The position numbers and the translations under genes are program-made. Under the pieces are notes generated by a model. That model was given only the letters and a program-made list of their open reading frames with translations, searched no databases and was not told the origin of the DNA. From an uncultured beta proteobacterium (GTDB lineage Bacteria; Pseudomonadota; Gammaproteobacteria; Burkholderiales; Rhodocyclaceae), in the NCBI GenBank assembly GCA_903932755.1, contig CAIZHL010000348.1, forward strand, positions 1-13,171: DNA of 13,171 nt. Direction: 5' to 3'. Of this stretch, positions 10,001 to 13,171 are shown piece by piece (position 1 is the stretch's first letter; each line of letters opens with the position of its first letter).

Positions 10001-10369
10001 GACGGCGAGGTTGTAGGCGTAGTCGAGTCCGCTGACCGCCGCCACCGTGTCGAAGGGCGTGATGCGGATGTAGTAGGTGCCGGCGTCGAGGAAGGGCAGG
10101 TCGATCGGCTCGTTGCTGTTGCCGGCCAGCACGCTGCGGGCGTAGACGGTCATGCCCGAGGCGTCGATGATGGACAGGTCGGCGTCGCGGCCCGCCGGCA
10201 GGCCGGTGAGGCTGATCGAGACCTGCCGCAGGCTGGAGACGGTGAATCTGAAGACATCGACAGGGTCGATCGATCCGACCGCGCCGCTGTAATTTACAGG
10301 AATTCCGTCCGCGAGGGTTCCAAGTTCCCAGGCGGTGGTGTCCAGGCTTCCGGGTTCAGTAATGGGCAT
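1..10369 (-). CDS. Giant Calx-beta/PPC repeat protein, partial at its C-terminus, one frameshift
   Basis: I infer a very large secreted or surface-attached protein of adhesin type. The start ATG at 10369 has GAGG six bases upstream, and the N-terminus (MPITEPGSLDTTAWELG) has no hydrophobic signal peptide. Visible order: one PPC (pre-peptidase C-terminal) domain, two Calx-beta, two PPC, three Calx-beta, two copies of a Calx-beta/PPC/PPC-like/Calx-beta module, then at least eleven more Calx-beta domains. Calx-beta hallmarks recur about every 130 residues: an EG(N/T)SG-like start, F.V.R.G, ADF.GG..P.GTV.F..G, AGD...E..E.F.V.L, and a closing DDD or NDD. Calx-beta domains are known to bind calcium through such acidic loops. 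I read no cysteine in the frame-corrected protein. Codons start at positions 1 mod 3 from 10369 to about 9325 and at 2 mod 3 from about 9311 to 1; uncorrected, translation stops at 9164 after 401 residues. No stop occurs before the window edge, so the C-terminus and any type I secretion signal or RTX repeats are unseen. The repeat-domain call is firm; the adhesin role is inferred. Confidence 0.88.
1011..2966 (-). repeat. Five-Calx-beta super-repeat, copy 1 (652 residues)
   Basis: Five Calx-beta units follow each other: A begins ALSFQWQDRYGIQVGPG, B begins VTPEIGFDRDTTPFFRPEN, C begins FSVAHWGGITSVTEGNTA, D begins FRIDTMPSMVMEGPS, and E begins LRLQQIFPMGEPVEGPSM. Each has the ADF.GGV.P.GTV.F core and, except in the join regions, an acidic closing triplet. 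The FQWQDRYG landmark of unit A has its first base at 2957 and recurs at 1001, exactly 1956 bases (652 codons) later. Confidence 0.82.
2975..4174 (-). repeat. Calx-beta domains 10, 11 and 12
   Basis: Domain 10 (about 4174-3800) contains SMIAEGNSGSTSFVYTITR, ADAADFTGGVLPSGTVSF and closes VLDNDRR. Domain 11 (about 3797-3400) has a longer, methionine- and threonine-rich insertion (DATSTMSTTTVNW) and closes SIDDMSPG. Domain 12 (about 3396-2975) has a long leading loop (NETPDGLGSFYPTGEGNPGG) and closes IADDDEP. They precede the 652-residue super-repeat and are less regular than it. Confidence 0.75.
4180..5777 (-). repeat. Compound module, copy 2 (Calx-beta, PPC, PPC-like, Calx-beta)
   Basis: This copy begins AIAALQEDQNEGGARLRENN and shares STPFVFSVTR, TFAAGQTQQNLTI, GDKDFFRVELVSG, TGTYYIEIKD, GTAGDQDWLR and GEAGSVEWSLAG with copy 1. 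Matching landmarks are offset by 1548 bases (the F of STPFVFSVTR at 7217 and 5669) and by 1557 bases (the second D of GDQDW at 6440 and 4883; the W of GEAGSVEW at 6008 and 4451). The identities are clear but the rest has drifted, so the duplication is not recent. Confidence 0.8.
5780..7336 (-). repeat. Compound module, copy 1 (Calx-beta, PPC, PPC-like, Calx-beta)
   Basis: Order: Calx-beta (7336-6917, closing EILNDDDN), PPC (about 6910-6535, with GDKDWFKVELVSG and SGTYYLEVKDAAGTGTGEY), a PPC-like domain (about 6532-6125, with GSAGDQDWLRFATLSAGLTY and a GGEYYVSIGGPAGMHW strand), and Calx-beta (about 6124-5780, closing LIRDNDAP). The first Calx-beta has a signature NEQDEGGMLLRENN insertion. The next 1.6 kb repeats the same order with the same signature strings. 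Confidence 0.78.
7339..8489 (-). repeat. Calx-beta domains 3, 4 and 5
   Basis: Three consecutive Calx-beta units end near 8090, 7717 and 7339. Domain 3 carries SLADFSGQTAGIVTFNAGES and ESNENFTVSLSNP. Domain 4 starts FTEGSAGSSS, carries ADAADFLAGEFG, and closes IVDDDG. Domain 5 starts LAEGTSGGMG, carries DGDDFFMGMLPSGTVTFNTG, and closes LLNDDG. Domain 3 lacks the usual acidic triplet at its end and closes on TVTN, so it may bind calcium less well; this is an inference. Confidence 0.75.
8492..9222 (-). repeat. Two PPC-type domains in tandem (PPC 2 and 3)
   Basis: PPC 2 (about 9222-8881) contains NTDTDLFKVYLKAGVGYQF, then LDPVIDLIAPDGTTQLA, a glycine run (GNGGGGLDG) and ADGAYYLKVSS. PPC 3 (about 8874-8492) contains EDTDKYVTQLEAGETYRFEV and SGSYNVTVKG. 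Both follow the PPC order of a D.D.F strand, a ligand-like loop and a G.Y.L.V closing strand. This pair is more diverged than the PPC pairs further downstream. Confidence 0.72.
9226..9985 (-). repeat. Calx-beta domains 1 and 2
   Basis: Domain 1 (about 9985-9605) runs from ARIGFQSNYS to INNDDG and contains GADATDFSGATSGTVNFTAG and VVGDTDIEADEWFNVVL. Domain 2 (about 9600-9226) starts LGIETPYPQS, contains SPSDFGGAFPGGTVTF, and ends EDDDD. The frameshift falls inside domain 2, just after its conserved GD..VE motif. The domain therefore looks complete only when both frames are joined. Confidence 0.8.
9311..9326 (-). other. Frameshift site in the giant gene
   Basis: Upstream, frame 1 gives a good Calx-beta strand ending TVEVAGDGQVE, then degenerates (RWDRTSASSC) and reaches a stop at 9164. 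The adjacent frame picks up the domain as GQDFSVVLRNPVG and ends it correctly with the DDDD motif at 9237-9226. Restoring the frame needs one extra base or the loss of two. Removing two bases gives VE-LGQDF, which matches the E-x4-F spacing of most sibling repeats (for example EGNESF, EANELF); adding one base gives one residue more. The sequence there, CGCTGGGACAGG on the minus strand, is not a homopolymer and has no X-XXY-YYZ slippery heptamer. Confidence 0.85.
9992..10336 (-). other. PPC-type domain at the N-terminus of the giant protein
   Basis: This covers roughly residues 12-126. It shows the usual PPC pattern: DVFRFTVSSLRQVSISL, then ADLSIIDASG, then DAGTYYIRITPF and a closing YNLAVTA strand. 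PPC domains are beta-sandwich modules found on secreted proteins, often repeated, with binding or folding roles. Lying at the extreme N-terminus without a leader suggests that export does not use the Sec pathway, which is an inference. Confidence 0.75.
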
Positions 10370-10375
10370 GACTTA

Positions 10376-10379
10376 CCTC
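10376..10379 (-). promoter_or_regulatory. Shine-Dalgarno of the giant gene
   Basis: GAGG sits six bases (TAAGTC) upstream of the ATG at 10369, within AAAGGAAATGAGG. It supports this start over internal ATGs. Confidence 0.75.
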
Positions 10380-10391
10380 ATTTCCTTTCTT

Positions 10392-10439
10392 GAACCGTCC
10401 CACCGGGGCCGGTTCGGATTGCGCCGCAGCACGGCGCAA
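10392..10439 (-). promoter_or_regulatory. Two stem-loops in the leader of the giant gene
   Basis: The promoter-proximal stem-loop (10439-10419) pairs TTGCGCCG with CGGCGCAA around a five-base loop, a perfect 8-bp stem. The second (10415-10392) pairs GAACCG with CGGTTC around a GC-rich interior. Neither is followed by a T-run, so they are not intrinsic terminators. The second ends 13 bases before the Shine-Dalgarno sequence. Together they could stabilise the long transcript or tune its translation, which is inference. Confidence 0.5.
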
Positions 10440-10512
10440 ATTCAAAACCCATTGTATTCACAGGCTTTTTAATTACGCTTCGAAAACATGAAGTTGCCGA
10501 GTCCAAAAGCCA

Positions 10513-10541
10513 AGAATAGCCCTTTGCGCGCGTCCGGACAA
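10513..10541 (-). promoter_or_regulatory. Candidate sigma70 promoter of the giant gene
   Basis: TTGTCC (10541-10536) and TATTCT (10518-10513) are separated by exactly 17 bases. Transcription would start near 10506 and leave a leader of about 137 bases that contains the two stem-loops. The match is reasonable but found by eye, and other AT-rich hexamers exist nearby. Confidence 0.4.
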
Positions 10542-10632
10542 TGCGCTGCACAAATATTTTTTATGCCACGAACCAAGGTCGCCGGACGCACTGCTGCAAC
10601 AAAGCATATTAGGCCTTCAAGCATGAAAAAAC

Positions 10633-10648
10633 CGTGACGTAAATCACG
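10633..10648. promoter_or_regulatory. CRP/FNR-family-like palindrome
   Basis: CGTGA-N6-TCACG is a perfect inverted repeat with the spacing of CRP-family operators (TGTGA-N6-TCACA). An overlapping palindrome GACGT-N5-ACGTC covers 10636-10650. It lies about 100 bases upstream of the candidate -35 hexamer of the giant gene, so it could be an upstream activator site. The regulator is unknown. Confidence 0.4.
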
Positions 10649-10690
10649 TCTTTCCATCAAAGATTCCACGCGGGTCGATAAAGGCGGCAA

Positions 10691-10742
10691 ATCCTCCCAG
10701 CCCATCCCCCTTCCAGCCTCCCCCTTGAAGGGGGAAGGGCGG
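10691..10742. repeat. C/G-rich interspersed palindromic repeat
   Basis: The segment around CCCCCTTGAAGGGGG (10720-10734), with flanking CCCATCCCCCTTCC and GGGAAGGGCGGG, resembles an intergenic repeat common in betaproteobacterial genomes, recalled from general knowledge. It can form a stem of five G-C pairs with a TTGAA loop. It appears once in this window. No gene is supported across it. Confidence 0.55.
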
Positions 10743-10804
10743 GCACTTTGCAGCTTCCCGCCGCTGCCGCGCTGCCAGGCGAGCTCAGCGCGCATGAATA
10801 GTCT

Positions 10805-10857
10805 CCGTTCGTCCTTGAGCCTGTCGAAGAGCTTTTCGACAGGCTCAGGACCAACGG
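10805..10857. repeat. REP-like long palindrome after the methyltransferase operon
   Basis: The arms CCGTTCGTCCTTGAGCCTG and its near-complement meet at TTCGAC, giving a stem of about 22 bp with one mismatch and one bulge around a short GAGCTT loop. The core GAGCCTGTCGAA/TTCGACAGGCTC belongs to a repeat type widely scattered between genes in proteobacteria (general knowledge). It begins 26 bases after the stop codon of the preceding methyltransferase gene and lacks a T-run. It could protect the 3' end of that message or help Rho-independent pausing. Confidence 0.65.
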
Positions 10858-10882
10858 TTTCAGGCGATATCCGCCATGAAAG

Positions 10883-11710
10883 TCAGGGCAGGCGGAAGCC
10901 CAATTCGGCGGCGCCACCGGGGCTGCGGCCGAGATCGACGAAGTCGGGCCGGGGCCGTGTCAGGGCGACGTGCATGCCGTCCGAACCATGCAGTACGTCA
11001 AGACCCTCAAGCGCGAAAAGTTCGCGCAGGCTTTTTCCGGTGAATGCGGAGACATGGCCGTTGCGCGGCCCGAGGTACCACCAGTGCGCGCCCTGCTCGG
11101 CGATGTCCGACGGCTGCAGCAGGGTGGAGAAGATGATCATGCCGGAGGGATTGAGCATGCCGCGCAGGTCGGCAACGGTGCGGCGCGGCTGGCGGGCATG
11201 TTCCATCACTTCGAAGCACAACAGCAGGTCGAAACGGCTTTCCGGCACAGTGCTCTGGAAATAGGGATCGAAGCACTCGACCTTGCGGCCGCCGGCCTCG
11301 CGCAGCAGGTCGCGCGCCTTGCCGCTGCCGCCGCCGTAATCGAGGACAGACAGCCGCGCCAGCAGGGCGTCGCCGACCATGTCGCGCACCATCCGGGCAA
11401 TCTGCCGCGGCCGCGCCTCGACGAAATCCGGGTCGTAGCGGATGTAGTCGTCGTTGTAGATCAGCGCGCCCATCTCGGCATCGTCGAGGCCGTCGAAGGC
11501 GGTGGTGAAGATGAAGCCGCAATTCGGGCAGCGGTGGTAGTAGATGGGAACGCCGGCAAGCGGGAGGCCGAGAGCCGGATCACGCCGCTGCTCGCAGTTC
11601 TTGGCGAAGTCGCAGACATCGAACAAGGGGCTTTCAGTTGCACAGACCTTGCACGGGGCGGCGATGGCCGCACGGGCGGGCAGTCTGCCAAGAAGGGTTT
11701 TCGTATCCAT
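10883..11710 (-). CDS. Class I SAM-dependent methyltransferase with N-terminal Cys cluster
   Basis: The protein has 275 residues. The N-terminus carries paired cysteines C20-x2-C23 and C61-x2-C64 (CPNCG), plus C33 and C39, a likely zinc-binding ribbon of the kind fused to sugar or small-molecule methyltransferases. The Rossmann methyltransferase domain follows: motif I LDYGGGSGK (about 123-131), an acidic end of strand 2 at CFDPY (about 146-150), DLLLCFEVMEH (161-171), and a late NPSGMIIFSTLL strand. HWWYLGPRNGHVSAFT (about 189-204) is typical of the SAM methyltransferase group with putative glycan substrates. The start ATG lies 9 bases after the stop of the FkbM gene, so the two are probably co-transcribed; the ribosome site (TGAGA) overlaps that stop. 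The substrate is not evident. The methyltransferase fold is firm; the surface-glycan role is inferred from context. Confidence 0.85.
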   Translation of the reverse strand: MDTKTLLGRLPARAAIAAPCKVCATESPLFDVCDFAKNCEQRRDPALGLPLAGVPIYYHRCPNCGFIFTTAFDGLDDAEMGALIYNDDYIRYDPDFVEARPRQIARMVRDMVGDALLARLSVLDYGGGSGKARDLLREAGGRKVECFDPYFQSTVPESRFDLLLCFEVMEHARQPRRTVADLRGMLNPSGMIIFSTLLQPSDIAEQGAHWWYLGPRNGHVSAFTGKSLRELFALEGLDVLHGSDGMHVALTRPRPDFVDLGRSPGGAAELGFRLP

Positions 11711-11719
11711 GGATAAATC

Positions 11720-12640
11720 TCAGCGTCGTCCGGAGAGCGGATGCTGGGTGGGATCCGTAATCTGCAACAGGTCGGTTGGTTGAGGCCGCTCTTCAGGCAG
11801 ACAGAGCATGTTGTAGGAACCTGTGGCGGGGTAGATGTTGGTCGTTACACCGAAGAAGTTTTGCGGGTTGAAGAGAGGAGCGACGTGCCAGTAACAACGG
11901 TAGCCGAGGGCGAGCAGGTGTTCGATCAGGGCTTGGGAACAGTCTGTGCGGTCGTTCTCGGGCAGGATCGCCGGGCGGAAACCTTCGATCAGGCCCTGCG
12001 CGCCCTTCAGCACGTCGAGTTCCATGCCTTCGACGTCGATCTTGATGGCGTCGAGCCGTTCCAGTTCACCGCAGGCGTCGTCGAGGCGGACCAGAGGCAC
12101 GCGCGCCGTCGCGGCCCCGCGTGCGGGATCGACCAGGCTGACGGCGCCGAAATTGCCGGCCTGGGCGAGGTCGATAACGGGCACGTCGATGGTGCCCTGC
12201 CGGGCGCCGACGGCGGCATGCACGCAATCGACCCGAGGCAGGCCGTTGAGGGCGACATTGGCGCAGAGCAGACAGTGGATTGCCGGCTGTGGTTCGAAGG
12301 CAACGACCCGACCGCCAGCGCCGACCATGCGCGCCAGCGGCACGGTCAGGTAACCGGCGTTGGCGCCGACCTCGATCAGCACGGCGCCTTCGCCGAGCAG
12401 GTGACGATAGATCCCCAGTTCAAGTTCGCAGCACTCGCCGTAGGTCTCGATGGCGCGGCCCAAAAAGTGGTCGGCGGGGTAGTAGAGGAAGCAACCGTGG
12501 CGGCCGCGCACGATGCGGCAGTGCGCCTCGGTGAATTCGATGGCAACGCGGTCGGGCATCTGCCAGACGGGCAGGCCGTGCTCGCTGACACGGCCGTTGA
12601 TGACGATCTGCCCGGGCTGGGCGGTGGGCGGTTCGGACAT
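11720..12640 (-). CDS. FkbM-family methyltransferase
   Basis: The protein has 306 residues and is likely cytoplasmic; FkbM enzymes usually O-methylate sugars or hydroxyl groups of secondary metabolites using SAM. Motif I is LIEVGANAGYLTVPLA (88-103), the second acidic motif is VVAFEPQPA (112-120), and the family hallmark is LDAIKIDVEGMELDVLKGA (196-214), whose D202, E204 and E207 are the conserved acidic residues. A C-terminal extension after ILPEND (225-230) includes NPQNFFGV and NMLCLPEE, shared by FkbM proteins in polysaccharide clusters. The start ATG has no good Shine-Dalgarno, but a TATAGT hexamer lies 9 bases upstream, so the message may be nearly leaderless. The gene ends 9 bases before the second methyltransferase. 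The FkbM call is firm; the substrate is unknown. Confidence 0.9.
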   Translation of the reverse strand: MSEPPTAQPGQIVINGRVSEHGLPVWQMPDRVAIEFTEAHCRIVRGRHGCFLYYPADHFLGRAIETYGECCELELGIYRHLLGEGAVLIEVGANAGYLTVPLARMVGAGGRVVAFEPQPAIHCLLCANVALNGLPRVDCVHAAVGARQGTIDVPVIDLAQAGNFGAVSLVDPARGAATARVPLVRLDDACGELERLDAIKIDVEGMELDVLKGAQGLIEGFRPAILPENDRTDCSQALIEHLLALGYRCYWHVAPLFNPQNFFGVTTNIYPATGSYNMLCLPEERPQPTDLLQITDPTQHPLSGRR

Positions 12641-12648
12641 GGGTGAAA

Positions 12649-12677
12649 ACTATAGCATCGTCCCCGCCGCGCATCCA
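12649..12677 (-). promoter_or_regulatory. Weak candidate promoter of the methyltransferase operon
   Basis: TATAGT (12654-12649) lies just upstream of the FkbM ATG. The hexamer 17 bases upstream (12677-12672) reads TGGATG, a poor -35 match. A promoter is needed here because the tmRNA terminator lies immediately upstream, but this one is only plausible. Confidence 0.25.
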
Positions 12678-12693
12678 TCTGCCGGCCGGCAAG

Positions 12694-12718
12694 AAAAAAC
12701 CCGCACTTGGCGGGTTTT
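12694..12718 (-). terminator. Intrinsic terminator of ssrA
   Basis: On the minus strand AAAACCCGC and GCGGGTTTT pair around a five-base loop, ending in a run of six T (12699-12694). It starts 34 bases after the tmRNA CCA end and separates ssrA from the methyltransferase operon. On the plus strand only four T follow, so it should act mainly leftward. Confidence 0.88.
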
Positions 12719-12751
12719 AAGGATGTTGCTGGATTGCTTTGGATGCTTGAT

Positions 12752-13114
12752 TGGTGGAGGCGGCGGGAATTGAACCCGCGTCCACAAGTGCGCCACATAC
12801 AGTTCTACATACTTAGCCGCGTCATTTGATTTGACCCGCAACACGCCGACGGACAGGCTGGTTGCAGGCGATTCGCTGGATTTTCGAACCGTGCATCGCG
12901 ACTCTGCACGGCCTTATCACCTGTATATGATTCCGATGCAGCTTGCGCTGCCTGGTCCGGGTGCAAACCAGTTCGGAAGCCAGCCGGTTATTAAGCGGCT
13001 AGAGCGAAACGCTCGTCGTTGGCAGTTAGTGCGTTCCAGATGGATTTACGAGGTACCTGGATCCTCGGTATGCCCTGCATGCTTTGTCACCCATGTCGAA
13101 GCCATGTCGCCCCC
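12752..13114 (-). ncRNA. ssrA: tmRNA (ssrA), one-piece form
   Basis: tmRNA rescues stalled ribosomes with SmpB and adds a degradation tag. The 363-base gene starts GGGGGCGACATGGCTTCGAC. Its first seven bases pair with CGCCTCC before the encoded ACCA end (12752), including the G3-U wobble typical of tmRNA. The T-arm GCGGGTTCAATTCCCGC lies at the 3' end. The tag reading frame runs 13023-12994 (resume codon GCC) and encodes ANDERFALAA, followed by TAA TAA (12993-12988). The tRNA-like halves are at the two ends in normal order, so the gene is not circularly permuted. The tag is of the betaproteobacterial type. Confidence 0.96.
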
Positions 13115-13161
13115 TGAGTGCTGCGCATCAGTTGGTGGCCGATGCACGGATTGCAAGGTGG

Positions 13162-13167
13162 ATTTTA
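13162..13167 (-). promoter_or_regulatory. Possible -10 element upstream of ssrA
   Basis: TAAAAT lies 48 bases upstream of the mature tmRNA 5' end. If used, the precursor would carry a leader of about 40 bases for RNase P to remove. Its -35 would be outside the window. Confidence 0.25.
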
Positions 13168-13171
13168 GCCC

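Noticed and set aside
1..10369. A CRISPR array or short tandem DNA repeats, suggested by recurring gtcgtcgtc and ccgccgggcagcacgccgccggcgaagtc-like strings
   Set aside because: These strings encode the DDD and ADFAGGVLPGG cores of the protein repeats at about 390-base spacing, and they vary in sequence.
1..10369. RTX nonapeptide (GGxGxD) calcium repeats
   Set aside because: None were seen in the visible protein; the only glycine run (GNGGGGLDG near 9000-8970) is a single loop inside a PPC domain.
10469..10795. A 108-codon minus-strand frame in the intergenic gap
   Set aside because: Its N-terminal part translates the C/G-rich repeat, it has no convincing ribosome site or domain, and it covers the promoter candidate and the CRP-like palindrome.
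10657..10917. An 86-codon minus-strand frame
   Set aside because: The string LVLSLSK is the usual translation of the TTCGAC interspersed palindrome. It also overlaps the 3' end of the methyltransferase gene.
12752..13114. A circularly permuted (two-piece) tmRNA gene
   Set aside because: The 5' tRNA-like half, tag frame and 3' T-arm with CCA occur in the normal order, and the acceptor ends pair.

Overview
The window looks like a high-GC betaproteobacterial chromosome segment, possibly Rhodocyclales-like (inference). The main evidence is an ordinary one-piece tmRNA gene whose tag reads ANDERFALAA, together with GC-rich codon use. Every gene recognised lies on the minus strand, so the window is best read from its right end to its left end.

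Right end (13114-12694): ssrA (tmRNA) with an encoded CCA end, followed by a strong intrinsic terminator. Next (12640-10883): two methyltransferase genes 9 bases apart and probably co-transcribed. The first is an FkbM-family enzyme; the second is a class I SAM-dependent enzyme with a cysteine-rich, probably zinc-binding N-terminus.

The 512-base gap (10882-10371) holds two interspersed palindromic repeats, a CRP/FNR-type palindrome, a sigma70-like promoter candidate, and two stem-loops just upstream of a clear Shine-Dalgarno sequence.

Left of the gap, the rest of the window (10369 to 1, and beyond the edge) is one giant gene with at least 3,456 codons visible. It encodes a mosaic of about 20 Calx-beta domains and about 7 PPC-type beta-sandwich domains. 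It has no Sec signal peptide and no cysteine in my reading. I infer a huge secreted or surface-attached, calcium-binding, adhesin-like protein, probably exported by a type I system whose C-terminal signal would lie outside the window. The array grew by at least two levels of duplication: a module of about 517 residues (Calx-beta, PPC, PPC-like, Calx-beta) present twice in tandem, and a five-Calx-beta super-repeat of exactly 652 residues whose second copy runs off the window.

The giant gene carries one apparent frameshift near 9311-9326. In the first frame the protein would stop after 401 residues. In the neighbouring frame the coding sequence stays open for more than 9.3 kb with intact domains. 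It is therefore a very recent lesion, a sequencing or assembly error, or (less likely) recoding. The methyltransferases may act on cell-surface glycans or on the giant protein, but only proximity supports that.
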